64,000 nt of DNA from Neoconidiobolus thromboides FSU 785. Taxonomy: Eukaryota; Entomophthoromycota; Entomophthoromycetes; Entomophthorales; Neoconidiobolaceae. Position numbers and translations under genes: made by a program. The stretch lies in the NCBI GenBank assembly GCA_025603075.1, contig MU626371.1:1-64000 (forward strand), read 5' to 3'. How positions within the stretch are numbered: position 1 is the first letter of the stretch; each line of letters starts with the position of its first letter. A model generated the notes under the pieces. The model was not told the origin of the DNA, made no database searches, and saw only the letters and a program-made list of their open reading frames with translations. This document shows, in pieces, positions 11,253 to 22,642 of the stretch.

Positions 11253-12744
11253 ATGGATAAACGGAATAATAGTATAAATCATTTTTCAAGTCCAATAAAG
11301 GATGAAGTAGAAGATAAAAAAGAAGATATAAAAAAGCAAAAGATATTTCAAAGTGAAGAAGAAGAAGAAGAAGAAAGTTTTTTTTTAAATCTAAAAACTT
11401 CATTTAATAATTCTATTAACTTGTCTACTTATCAACAAAATTTAACTCAAAACCAAAATAAACAAGATAGGATTTTAAAGGTGAGTTATTTAAACATTAA
11501 GATAAACGATGGTAATTGGTATTTAATAATATCATTTACTACTTCTTAGATCAATCTTTGGCTACAAGAACTGTTCGATGATATACCTTATTATAAAAAA
11601 GACGAAGAAAGTATATTAATACTAGAACAAGAGATGAAAGAATATCGAAAAAAAGAAACAATTTATTATCAAGTTAATCAATATTATCAACAAAAAAGTG
11701 AGGAATATGTTGAGCAAAGTAAACTTTATTTCTATCTATTTTAATTAAGAAGAAAGCTCAATGTTATTAGGTATTAAACTAAAAGAAAAATTACAATTGA
11801 TTCATTTACTTGATGAGGATTTAAGTAATATTGGCCAATTATGTTTAGATTCTTTAGTGAAGTTAAGTATTTTATTAGATACTAAAGATGTTGATATTGA
11901 AAAGTAGGTTATTTTATTATAATTTAAATAATAAGATTATTTTTTTATATCTTATATATTAGTTTACAATTAGCTATCTCTTATCATCAAATAGAACTAT
12001 TCAATCAAGAAAATGAAATTGATAAGATAGATAATAAATTAAATCAAATGGAAGATATTATGAAGCGTATTAAGTTTGAAAATGGGAAACTAAAAGAGTA
12101 ATTTAATTATTTAATTAATTTGATTTATTTTTATATTAATATTAATGTTAGTTTAAAATTAAATTTAGAAACCATGAATGAGTTAATTAAACACAAAACT
12201 CAAACATGGAAAAAAGATAGTTTTAATTTACAATTAAAAGCTAATGAATATGAAAAAAGAGTGAAATTTTTAAAGGTAGGTTAAATTTATAATACAATAT
12301 GGGGATATATTTTTGTATTTGAGAATTTTGCTAACAATTTTTCCACTCAAATAGCGCTCAAAAGATGGAAAAAATAACCAAGCCAAAAAAAACATCCTCA
12401 TATAATACATCTTAAACACTATTATTAATATTAATATAAATTTAAAGGTAGATTGGGAAAATAAAAATTTAGACGCCAAAGAATTAAGGATAAAAGATCT
12501 AAATAAGCTAAAAGAACAATTAATTATATTAGAATCTCAATTAGCTACCTATCATTCCAAAATAAAAATTTACCATGAATTACCACCCGATTTAAAATTA
12601 GTAAGATATCAAATTGAAGAAAAAAAAGAACTATTAGTAAGTTGATATATCTTTATTATTTATAGCTAATAATTAATCTCATTTATATAGAAAACGTTAT
12701 TAATAGAACAAGAAAAATTAATTGAAAAATTAATTTTATTTTAA
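11253..12744 (+). CDS. HAUS1: HAUS augmin-like complex subunit 1
   Basis: Seven exons: 11253-11480, 11550-11718, 11750-11903, 11963-12097, 12152-12275, 12448-12636 and 12691-12744, giving 350 residues. The diagnostic N-terminal block is LWLQELFDDIPYYKKDEES with YYQQKSEEY after it. It matches the WL..LFG..PIP.YE pattern of HAUS1 followed by a long coiled coil. The C-terminal block YHELPPDLKLVRYQIEEKK corresponds to the family's LDLMPNPSLAQVKIEEAK region. Augmin binds gamma-tubulin and makes new microtubules branch from existing spindle microtubules. A 76-residue acidic, disordered N-terminal extension precedes the family domain. Intron 2 is only 31 nt. Intron 5 (12276-12447) is about three times the usual length because it contains a MITE. 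The assignment rests on motif order, not on a search. Confidence 0.7.
12297..12403 (+). mobile_element. MITE copy 4, inside a HAUS1 intron
   Basis: Begins ATATGGGGATATATTTTTG and ends AAAAAACATCCTCATAT, with core AAATAGCGCTCAAAAGATGG. It fills most of intron 5 of the HAUS1-like gene. Splice donor GTAGGT (12276) and acceptor AAAG (12447) lie outside it, so splicing could remove it. Confidence 0.9.
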
Positions 12745-12905
12745 ATTATCTCAATCTTAGTACCTATCTTCTTTTTGTATAAAAAAATAAACTCACTCCT
12801 AAATCGTTACGATAAATCAATAATAAAAACTTAAATTTATTTTAATATTAGTAAATAATATAAAAAAAATGATGGGTTATTCTCTATAAGATTAATAAAA
12901 ATACT

Positions 12906-13565
12906 CTATGATTCATCTTGGGCAATTTTTTCGGCTTTTTTAGCAGCTATTTTAGCTTTACGAGCTAACTTTCGTTGCATTCGATCATAGCGTTTAGCTG
13001 ACATCTGTATTAATTTTAAAAGTAGTTAATTAATCAAAGTCTAATTTAATGGCTAAGATAAAAGTTTTGTTACCGTATTTCTCAATGCTTCTTCTTTAGT
13101 TTTAGCTTCTTTTTTAATACGTTTAGCAGCCAAAGCTTCACCACGAGCCTAAAAAAGAGAGATTTTATCAATGAACAACTTCAAAAACCCATTTCTACTC
13201 TTGATCCCAAATCCTGTTTATATGAATTTCAATCTTTTTTCAATCTACTTACTTTTTTCTTATTTTCAGTTTCTTCTTTTAATTGTTTTAAATGCTCTTT
13301 CAACATGGCTTCTTTTTTTCTTTCCTCTTCTCTTAGTTTCCAGGTATTTTTACCTAACTTTAATTGCATGTTTCGTTGGCTTGGTTTTCTTGAATCTTTC
13401 CATACTCGACCTATTAGAGATATTTAATTAATTTATAAGTTAAGAATAACGAGTGAATGTGGCAATGAGAGAGGAAGGTTTATTATTATCGAACTTACCA
13501 GATACTCTAGTTAATGGTGCAGAATCTTTATTTTCTTTAATCTCACTAATTTCTTTGGTATCCAT
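12906..13565 (-). CDS. CGR1: rRNA-processing protein Cgr1 (CCDC86-like)
   Basis: Four exons on the minus strand: 13565-13499, 13410-13253, 13148-13074 and 13004-12906, giving 132 residues. The family signature is VSGRVWKDSRKPSQR, followed by a long Lys/Arg/Glu helix (LREEERKKEAMLKEHLKQLK), then ARGEALAAKRIKKEAKTKEE, and a basic C-terminus SAKRYDRMQRKLARKAK. This matches small nucleolar Cgr1 proteins, which act in pre-rRNA processing and 60S subunit assembly. Length is normal for the family (about 110-150). Each junction keeps frame: exon 1 ends one base into a Gly codon completed by exon 2. It converges on HAUS1-like with 161 bp between stops. Confidence 0.85.
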
Positions 13566-14154
13566 TTTGAAATGTTTGGAATTTTTAAGTGGTTAGCAAG
13601 AACTTAATTTTTAAATTGGATTTTATACTTTTTAAATTGCAAAAATTGAATCCAATAATTTCAAAGCAAAAAGTGAAGCATGTTTTTTTAGAATAGCTAA
13701 TGGGGGTGTTTTTTTTGACTTCATTACTTTTTCCATTTTTTAAGCGCTATTTGAGCAGAAAATTTGTTAGTAAAATTCTTGAACAAAAATACATTCCCTA
13801 ATGATAAATTATTATAGGTTGATATCTTCATCTATTTAACTTAATAAATATGATCATTTTCAATAATATATTATAATAGGTGTTAGTAAGAATGTTTTTA
13901 ACTAGAGATCCTTACCATTTTCTAACTGATTTAATTTTACTTTTCTTTTTTAGCAAAATAAAGCTTGCCATTTTTAGTCAAGGACAAAAATATATTGATT
14001 TAACATAAAAGTAATAAAATTATAAAATATCAAATAGCTCATTTAATAAAAATATACGATAATAAAAAATAATCATTTATTTACTAATTAATAATAATAA
14101 TTAATTTATTTATAAAATCTCTTTAATCTTCCTCATCACCCATCTTCCTATAAC
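13566..14154. other. Intergenic region, Cgr1 promoter and Nup84 3' flank
   Basis: AT-rich spacer between two minus-strand genes. It holds the upstream region of CGR1 and a MITE at 13699-13801, about 130 bp upstream of the CGR1 start. No other feature seen. Confidence 0.5.
13699..13801 (-). mobile_element. MITE copy 5 (ATATGGGGATGT family)
   Basis: Left end AATGGGGGTGTTTTTTTTGA, core TTTTTTAAGCGCTATTTGAG, right end CAAAAATACATTCCCTAAT. It lies in the CGR1 upstream region. Confidence 0.85.
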
Positions 14155-17100
14155 TTATAATATATCACTCATCTCTTCTTCTTCTAAATCTGGAAACAAT
14201 TGATTTTCTGTATTTGACCTTTCTGTATAATCAAAATATTCCACTCCGGCTTCCCCAATCAATTTGGTTAAAATAGGTAAATCATTTCTAGTTTCTCTAG
14301 CATTAATAGAACGATTCATTATAGTTTTATATAATCCTAATTTTTCCCCAGCTACTAATTCACACATTTCAAATGAGCGTAAATAATTTCTAGTAAATAG
14401 AATTATTAAGTGATTTGTTTGGGATTTGAATTAATGAACTTACTCTGGTATTATATCCTTTGTTTCAGTTAATAATTTATATAATGAAAATACCATTTCC
14501 GGAATATATACTTGACGTAAAATACTGATTTCTTCTTTAACATTCATATCTATTTTTTTATTTGTTAGTCAATTATTTCTTATAATTTATTATATTGATT
14601 TTACTCAAGGAACCAAAATGTAATGAACTAGCTGAATTAATTGAACCATCTGGAAAACAATTTAACATCCAATCCGAATTTAAAGCATATCTCAAGGCAA
14701 GTTCAGTTGAACAAGTGATATCCTAATTTAATAATTCAACATAGTTAATATAATTAACAAACAATAAAAATCCCATAAAATTACTTACTTTAGCTTCAAT
14801 TTCCCATTCTTTATATTCTCTTCTAAAAATCACCGTTAATAATTATAAAATAATAAATCTAAAGTTAAATACTTACGCAGTAAATTTTGGTTTACGTTTC
14901 ATTATTAAAATCCAACGATCTAATTGTCTAAAAGCTTCTAAACAAATACCATAATTTAAAAATTCTTGAGCTGCTAATATTAATTGTTTAGAGGATTCTT
15001 GAGTTGGATCTGATTCAGCATCTGCTTTCCATTCCGGTAATACAAAGTTTTTAGGCATTGATTTTAACAATTGATCTACTGCCCATAATTTTCCGGATAC
15101 TAAATAAATAATAAATTAATTCGATCTTAATATAATATATCTACATTTCTGTTTTATACTTACACATGTATTTTCTACATAATTGATTACATAAAATGAT
15201 AGCTTCTGAATAGAGAGAAGGATCACTAGTAATCCATTCAAAAGAGCGAATTTGTTTTGTAATAATATCATCTACTTTTTTAACTAAAGTAGAAAAATCA
15301 AATTCACAATAGTTAATATCTTCTTGAATGGGTTCAAATGCTCCGCTATTTTGTAAACATTTTTGAGCTGTATAAACTAATAGATTATCATGATTTAATC
15401 CATGAATTGTTCCATAATTTAAACATTCTAAACGCTTTTTTAAGGGGCCTTCTAAGCCTAATTATTTATTGATATTAATATGATTATGATTTTAACTTAA
15501 TCAATTGATTATAATTGTTGTTACCTGCTAATATATCAGTATATGTTTCTAATTGCATATGTCGCGATAATTTAGAACAATAAAATATTGCTAGTCGAAG
15601 CTAAACAAGTAGTTTTAATAAAAAAAGCTTAAAAGGAAGTTAAAAATATTTACTTCTTTAATATTCATCAATCGAAATATATAACATCTTAATATATTAT
15701 CTGTAGTTTCATTAATACTCATTATATCAACGGATTGTAAATAGATAACAATTAAGGATAATAATCTTATGTGTACAGTTTCTAATCTAATTTTCAAAAA
15801 ATAATAATTGTATATTGCTGTTTAATAAAAAATATACAATAAACTTACTTATTGGGATAATTAAATCCATGTTCTTTTATACTTGTTGATATTGTATCCA
15901 AAAAATTATCCAATGTATTTAATATAATATGTTTGTTTAATTGACTGTAAAAACTAGATGCCTTTATATTAATTAATCGATTACTGGATTGTTCTAATTT
16001 CATAAAAAATTCGGTTTCATCTAGTTCGACTTGAGGTGGTCCAGGCAATGGGCACGAAATTTCATTTTTGCGACATAATTTTAAATACTAAATAAATTAA
16101 AGAATCATGTTTTAAATTGAACACTAAGATTTAAAATTAAATATTGTTTTACTTTTTCAACTTTAGATTCAATCATACAATTATAATAAGCCCATAAATA
16201 ATCTTCCCAAGTTTCACATGCTGATAATATCTATCAAATTATAATTATAATTAAAAAATAAAAAATAAAAAATAAAAAATAAAAATATAATATAAAATTA
16301 CATTATCAAGATCGCCACATAAAACACCATATAAAGCACGTTCATAAACATAGTTTTTGGACTAAAAATATTAATGACTTAATATATATTCAATTATACA
16401 TTTTTTTACATCATTAGAAATCATATAGCAAGTAGCCTTCCATAAAGGTCTATTAAAATTACCGCCTGCTTCTTCTTCTTCTTCTAATTCATCTTCACCT
16501 TCTGACATATCATATCCACTTTCTTTTTCCATTTCATAACTTAACCCATCATTAAATTCTAATTCTATAATTAAATATTAAAAACAAAAAATCTAAATAA
16601 AATTATAATTCATGATTTTTTTTACCAAAGGAAGGGTCTTTGAAATATAGACCACCTTGAATTGAAGCAGCTCTCCAAGGCTGATCCGAATATAAAGCTA
16701 ACTTGAATGCTTCTTCAATTTTACCTCGACGTATAAGGAAGTATAACGACTTCAATAACTCTTTTTCATATTTCTAATTTTATATCAAGTTAATTAACAA
16801 GTTAAGAAATTCGAATTTTTACTTCATCTTCAATATGTAATTGTTTTGATGATCTATATGGAGCGTCCGGATCTAGTTCATTTACATGGTCATTAAATAT
16901 TGGTTTTAATTGTCTTGTATGAGCCGATAATTCTGCTCTTGTATATAGCCAGCCACCCGTTCTAGGTTCTATTTTATTAAATTCACTTGCTATTTCTTCT
17001 AACCAAGATCTTACACACTATAGTTTAAAATATAAAAAAAGAACAACATTATTATTATAAAATTCAAGAAAATTGATAAAACTAGTTACTGAAGCTTTTG

Positions 17101-17599
17101 ATATTTTCCAAGAGTTATCAAATAGATGTTGCATTAAGGAAAAATCCGTTAATGGAAATTCAGTTTCGGGGGGTAATATTTCATTTTCTTGTTCCACAGC
17201 TTGTAAATTGTTTTTTATAAATCGTTCTTGACATATATGTTTAATTAATTTCCATACATTTCTTTCTTCCAATAATCCTGTATAAATAGAATCTGAATTC
17301 TGTATATTTTCCAAAGATTTACCATTGATACTAAAATAAGTAAATAATTAGTTCAAACATTACTTTAAAAATAATGAAATAGTTTACATTTGGTCATAAT
17401 GATACTCAAAGTTCTCGGCCAAATCTTCAATGTTCCCTCTATTACCTTCAAACAATGAATCGGCTTCAAGTAATATTTGAATCAAAGATACATCTGCATC
17501 ATAATATTGTGTGAATTTAAAATTAGTATCATTTTCTTGAATAATGTTGGATCTTTTTAACCAATTTGTTATTATATGATATGTATTGGATTGGCTCAT
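14155..17599 (-). CDS. NUP84: Nuclear pore protein Nup84/Nup107
   Basis: A long gene of roughly 13-15 exons on the minus strand, starting at the ATG at 17599 (MSQSNTYHIITNWLKRS) and ending at 14155. Exons can be followed by frame through donors such as those near 17396, 17091, 16824 and 16626. The family signature is seen in order: SLYFLIRRGKIEEAFKLA, SDQPWRAASIQGGLYFKDP, the NRPLWKATCY block, YVYERALYGVLCGDLDN and ILSACETWEDYLWAYYNC. These match the ACE1 / Nup107 helical scaffold (WRAA...G, ALYG.L.GDL, C..WED.LWAY). The protein is a member of the Y-complex that forms the outer rings of the nuclear pore. An acidic insert (EGEDELEEEEEAGG) interrupts the region before NRPLW. The C-terminus is also acidic (LFPDLEEEEMSDIL). 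One intron contains an AAAAAT pentamer/hexamer run (16255-16285). Exact exon limits in the 3' half were not all fixed. Confidence 0.85.
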
Positions 17600-17910
17600 T
17601 ATTATTTTTTTGAATTTTTAAGAGTCAATAGAATTTGATTTTTTTTGAAAAATAAAAGCTTTTTTGAGTGATGTTTTTATCATTTTTAGTAGCCAATTAA
17701 ATGAATATTAAAATATTGGACTTGATTTTGTTGTCGTTCAAGCTGACTTATTTGATATTAAAAGCTACGATTGTTATAAGATAGTTTTCAGTAATACTAC
17801 GTTTATTATACATAGTATATACATTATTAAAAATAATTATGGCCTTTTATTATATTAGTTTGGAATTCACCTAAAGCTTAAATGTTATTATATTCATTCA
17901 ATTTGAAGTA

Positions 17911-18110
17911 TTTTTAACCTATCACGACTTTAGCAAGAAAATTTAAACAAACTAAAGTAGAATCTTCATTAAGGATTATCATTAAAATGAACAAATTTAG
18001 AAAATTATATGGAAATTTTTATTTTGTTCATTTTAATGATAATCCTTAATGAAGATTCTACTTTAGTTTGTTTAAATTTTCTTCTTGCTAAGGCCGTGAT
18101 AGGTTAAAAA
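17911..18110. repeat. Near-perfect inverted repeat, arms about 85 bp
   Basis: Left arm 17911-17995 (starts TTTTTAACCTATCACG, ends AATGAACAAA) and right arm 18023-18110 (starts TTTGTTCATT, ends CGTGATAGGTTAAAAA) are reverse complements apart from a handful of mismatches and one 3-nt indel (AAGAAAATTT against AAGAAGAAAATTT). The loop is only about 27 nt. As DNA it could extrude a cruciform; as RNA it would be a long hairpin. It does not resemble the MITE family of this window. Confidence 0.9.
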
Positions 18111-18319
18111 TTCTACACAATTAAGATTTTTAATGATCAAATTATAAAGTTCTTAAATATTTCATTAAGTAAGCAACAGTTTTTATATTTAATAAGCATT
18201 GTTTTTTATTTTAAAAAACAAAACTAAAAATTCTATCTAAACAGGAAACATCAATGAGAAGGGTTATAAGAGGGATTCACAAGAAGCGAAAGATTAGTTA
18301 AGGAGGAAAGGCTAATTGA

Positions 18320-18353
18320 AAATCAACTATAAATCAACTATAAATCAACTATT
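18320..18353 (+). repeat. Short tandem repeat, 11-bp unit
   Basis: Three adjacent copies of AAATCAACTAT. Confidence 0.8.
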
Positions 18354-19395
18354 AATTTTGAAAAGCCCTTATAACAACTACCCTTGTTTTCTGCCTATAC
18401 CGCAATTATTACACAATGTGGGTTTTTCTAAGATAAATATTTTTAGGAAGCTATCTGATAATATCATTTATAAATTCTTTTTTTATAGGCAAAACTAGGT
18501 GGTAGACATATACAATTGCTACAGATAAAGTTTCTTATTGAAAAAGAGTTTCTCATTTTAAACAGTAGGTACATTTGCTGCTACAACCAGGATCAAATTG
18601 ATATTTAAAAAAAAGAAACATATAGCAGCGTAGATTTGATAAAGCAGAAAAGCGTATAATTTATTTAATATAGAAACAAAAAGATGGATTTTAAATTAAC
18701 TTTGTTACTTGACCTTTAAAGCTTGCTAATATATATAATATTGTATACTGGTTTCATTCAAAATGATTGATGATTTTAAATACACTATGATAGATTTATC
18801 TCATGAAAATTTTAGTTTGTTGCTTTTTGGTAAGTTAAACCTGATTAGACTAGCAAGCAAATTTCAAAGGTGGTAAACTCTGAAAATAAAAAGCAAAATT
18901 GGGTCATGATTATTATACTGGGGGAAAACCTAATTTCAATAACTCTAAAAATGTATGGAATGTTGTGCTTAAAAATAAGCTATTTTATTTTTCTCAATCG
19001 GTAACAATAAGAATTTTTATTTATTATTTATGAACTTCGATCAATTAGGCATATTCTGTACAATAATCTTTTACACAGATGGTAGTATAATATTTAGAAA
19101 ACGTTTGAATGTCATATTTTTAATTTTCTAAAATTTTATTTTCACATTGTTTACTCATTATTTTAGCTTATCCTTAAAAGTTGTAATTGTTTTGATTTAG
19201 CAAAACTGATTGGTATTTTTAAATGAAAAGCAACAAAACTGCTTATAGAACCAATAATGTTTTAGTGCCATAGAAACAGTTTACGTCAATTTGCCGAAAA
19301 AATGCAAAGGATAAAAAGAAAAATCACAATCGTTCATTTAAACTAGATAAGTTCAAATAAAAAAAATTTCTACTATTTATTAACTTTATCTCTAA

Positions 19396-20760
19396 ATGAC
19401 ATTAAGGCTTGAACAACTACCAGATAATAATTTAAAAGAGATCTTTAAACTAATATATCCCAACGAATTATTTAATCTACGTTTTTTAAAGAAGCGATTT
19501 TTTAAGGTTATAGAAAGTGTGATTGAATATAATTTGATTTATTCGACTTACGGTGAGTTTGAAGAGTACCAATCTCACCAAGAGAAGTTTATCAAAGGTA
19601 ATGGTTTATTGATCAAGCATTTAAGCATAAATAGTAATACTATTGAATGTCTAAATTATTGTCCCAATGTATTATCAATAAAATACACAGAGACACCCGG
19701 AAATTATAATTTCAAGGAAGGTGTGTTAGATGTTAAACTACCAAAGTTAAAAAAGTTAGTTATTGAATCTCCCAAATATATAGAAGTATTTGAATTGTTT
19801 AAAATGAGTTTAAAGCAGCTTGAGGTGGTCGAAGTTAGTGGCGATATTATAATCGTTTATGATCTTATAAAATATTTGAATCCAAATAAGCTCAGATCCC
19901 TTTTACTAGACACAAATTTTAATTATCTATACCTATATGGATTAGATATTATTAAGAAGGAATTTAAAAAATTAAGGAAATTAGAATTACGCGCCATCTC
20001 ATATTTTTATGCTACTGATAATTGGATTAATCTAGATGCCAATTACAAACTAAAAGTAGAAAATGATCCAAGTATAAACTTTAATCCTGATTTGGAGTTA
20101 GACATCAGGGTGAATTTGGATTATGTCAATGAAATTAACGTGTTTGGTGATTTAAAAAAAATAAAGAGTGTGAAAATAGTAGATTACGAGGGCAAATATC
20201 TTGATAGTGATAATGCAGATAACGATTTAAAAACATTTGAAGGCAGTAACATTGTTAGCTTGGGCCATTTTTACCCAACCGATTCAGGTGGTACAGTTAA
20301 TTACAAATTTTTAAGGCTTTCGAGTCTAAAGGAAATTACTGTTAGTGGAATATCAAAGGAATTATTTAAACAAGTTTCATTACTATCACACATCCAACAT
20401 TTATATATCAATTTAGTTGAGTCTAATATCAATGAAATATTTGACGATTTCGATTTAAGCAATGACGATATTTATAACTTAAAGTATGATTCTCTTAGGT
20501 GTAACTCCGTAAAACAGATTACAATTGAATCTTTTGTTGACTCGTTCAACCATTTTCTTTGCTTTTTATCTCTTTTTCCAGCCCTTGAGGTACTTAAAGT
20601 TGATTATTTTAAGTTAGAGAGTATCGATATGAGTATCAATTTTAAACCCAGTACTGGCGTTCCTGTATTAGTTATTATAAGGCGTATACGTGATATTGAT
20701 GAAGCTGATTTTAATAAATTGAAAAAAGAAGCTTCAATATTAAACTGGATGTCGTTGTAA
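19396..20760 (+). CDS. F-box-type protein with leucine-rich C-terminus
   Basis: Single-exon gene, 454 residues. The N-terminus (RLEQLPDNNLKEIFKLIYP, then NELFNLRFLKKRFFKV) matches the F-box pattern of an LP..hL.EIF..L.p.dL..L..V.+.+. The remainder is rich in Leu, Ile, Asp and Asn with periodic Lxx(L/I)xL segments (LKKLVIESPKYIEVFELF, FPALEVLKVDYFKLESI), like degenerate leucine-rich repeats. Such proteins are usually substrate adaptors of SCF ubiquitin ligases; the F-box binds Skp1. The target cannot be told from sequence. Lack of introns in a genome where most genes have several suggests a member of an expanded, fast-evolving family. The ATG is well placed: an AT-rich leader with A-run precedes it. 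Confidence 0.7.
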   Translation: MTLRLEQLPDNNLKEIFKLIYPNELFNLRFLKKRFFKVIESVIEYNLIYSTYGEFEEYQSHQEKFIKGNGLLIKHLSINSNTIECLNYCPNVLSIKYTETPGNYNFKEGVLDVKLPKLKKLVIESPKYIEVFELFKMSLKQLEVVEVSGDIIIVYDLIKYLNPNKLRSLLLDTNFNYLYLYGLDIIKKEFKKLRKLELRAISYFYATDNWINLDANYKLKVENDPSINFNPDLELDIRVNLDYVNEINVFGDLKKIKSVKIVDYEGKYLDSDNADNDLKTFEGSNIVSLGHFYPTDSGGTVNYKFLRLSSLKEITVSGISKELFKQVSLLSHIQHLYINLVESNINEIFDDFDLSNDDIYNLKYDSLRCNSVKQITIESFVDSFNHFLCFLSLFPALEVLKVDYFKLESIDMSINFKPSTGVPVLVIIRRIRDIDEADFNKLKKEASILNWMSL

Positions 20761-21761
20761 TAAAATTTTTTAGTGGAATATTCTATTGTTACACTTTATA
20801 GTAGATAAGTATTTGATAATTGAAAAGTAGGTTTTAAAGTCCATGTATAAGATAATATTTTTAAGCTTTAGCCCACTATTAAATATGATGTAAAGAACTT
20901 TGCTAGTAGTGATACTTGTCTAAGCGGTTAGCTTCTTTCTTGGTAGTTTAGAAGGTATATTGAAGCATTTAATATAATGTAAGTAAGATTTTGATGAGAT
21001 TGAGATGAAACACGGTGTTGGTAAGATCAGAATGTAATTAAAATGTTTTGTGCAAAGTGCGGTTTATTTATAAGGTTTTAATGGTTTATGATAGTTTGGG
21101 TATTTGGTAAGGGGTGTTCTCTAAGGCGAACCAGTCCCATATAGTCACATTTTCTTTTTAAGTAGATTATTGGAGATAAAATAGTTTAAAAATAAAATTG
21201 CCTCTTAATATAGGGATGTTTTTAAGGGTTTTAGTGATAGTTTTTCCACTTAAATAGCGTTTAAAAATGGAAAAAGTGATGGAACAAAAAACACTCATTC
21301 CATATGTTTTTTAATATAGTAATGAAATTTATAGGGTATAGTAATTTAGGAGTATACTAACAGTAACGGTATAAGAAATCTAATGCACTATGAATCTGAC
21401 AGTATCTCATTTTCATACCAGTTTCCAATTTTTTCAAAAATTTATTTGTCAGATAGAATAATTTAGCTTGTTTTACTGTCACTTATTTTTGAAAAAATTT
21501 GACTTAATCAGTAGCTCAATCTATTCACTAGTAAGGGCTTTTTTATTAACAGGTAAGCTTAAAAATAATCTAACAAAGCTCAGATAAAAATATTGTACCA
21601 TACTTTTTATAAAAAGCATAAATAAAATGTATTATTTTGAGCCTGGAGTTTAAGAATTTTATAAAATCTATTGGCTAAATCGAAGGAATTTTATCTCAAC
21701 TTAAATTTAATCTATATTTCAAAACTAACACATTTATAAACTTCTTTTTAAAATAATACAA
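20761..21761. other. Intergenic region with one MITE
   Basis: No supported gene. A slightly GC-richer patch near 20880-21140 has no open frame of note and no recognisable RNA fold. A MITE lies at 21208-21305. Confidence 0.5.
21208..21305 (+). mobile_element. MITE copy 6 (ATATGGGGATGT family), diverged
   Basis: Begins ATATAGGGATGTTTTTAAG, contains AAATAGCGTTTAAAAATGGA, ends AACACTCATTCCATAT. About 98 bp, more diverged than other copies. Confidence 0.8.
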
Positions 21762-22593
21762 ATGGATAAAGAAAATTATCAAACAGCAACATTAGAGAGC
21801 AAAATCAAAACTACACTAAAGCAGACTGGATTAGCAGGTAAATCTACAAAGGAAATATCAAAACATATCAATAACTAAAGTATTTTAGCTGCTACTGGTA
21901 TGACAATAGGAACAGTATTAAGCATGAGTTTATTGAAACCAAACGCATTTAAGAATGGATTAAAGATGGGTGCCAATTGGGGAATGCTGGGCTTAGTCTT
22001 TTTTAGTACTTTTATTTTATCTTTATATCACATACATATTAATTTTATTAAGCTATGAGAAATAATATGTCTGCAAGACAAGATGAACGTAATTTTTATA
22101 AAGGCTTGAAAAAAGGAGTGACTAGAGATACTGATGATTTATACATATCAACCATATCTGGAATGGCAACTGGTGGATTAATGTCTGGATTAATATGTAA
22201 GTAAATTGATAGTATTAAATTATGATAATAATATTTTTAGTTGGTAGTAAAAAAATAGCACCTGGAATGTTTTATTATGGACTCGGAGCTAGTGCATTGC
22301 AAATGGTATATACGACATTAAATAATTACCGTAAGCAAAAGATATTGAATGACCAAAGCGTTACATCAACTTTACCTGATTATTCAATGAAAAATGTTGT
22401 GGATTCTATTCTTACTTCTTTACCAGAATCTTTCCCTGTTTCAAAAGTCGATGATAAAAGATATTTGACTGTTTTAGAAGATAAATTAAATAACTTGGAA
22501 CAAGAATTAGCAGAGGTTAACAAAGAGCTAACCGAAATTAATCCAATTTTATTAGAATTAATTAAAAAAAGACCAAATAAAATAGAAGAATAA
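21762..22593 (+). CDS. Tim17/Tim22-like mitochondrial membrane protein
   Basis: Four exons: 21762-21837, 21889-22005, 22053-22196 and 22241-22593, giving 229 residues. It has glycine-patterned hydrophobic segments of the kind seen in Tim17/Tim22/Tim23 proteins: AAATGMTIGTVLSMS, NGLKMGANWGMLGLVFFST, ISGMATGGLMSGLIFG and PGMFYYGLGASALQMVYT. A loop rich in Arg and Asp (SARQDERNFYKGLKKGVTRD) separates helices 2 and 3. The C-terminal 90 residues are soluble and form a short coiled coil (KLNNLEQELAEVNKEL). The four-helix plus Gly pattern supports a Tim17-superfamily protein of the inner mitochondrial membrane, but I cannot say which member. Introns are 51, 47 and 44 nt, all with clear branch points. 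It converges on the endopolyphosphatase gene with 49 bp between stops. Confidence 0.6.
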
Positions 22594-22642
22594 AATATAA
22601 TTTATTAGCAAATACTTTTATTATCGTTTAACTTTAATAGAT

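Larger units (their letters stand above)
17600..19395. other. Long intergenic region with a big inverted repeat
   Basis: No supported gene over about 1.8 kb. It contains the inverted repeat at 17911-18110 and a short tandem repeat of AAATCAACTAT (three copies near 18320-18353). A 60-codon plus-strand frame overlapping that tandem repeat is not considered coding. Confidence 0.55.

Noticed and set aside
20900..21130. tRNA-like segment (A-box-like TGTCTAAGCGGTTAGC)
   Set aside because: No B box (GGTTCGAATCC) follows and no cloverleaf could be drawn.
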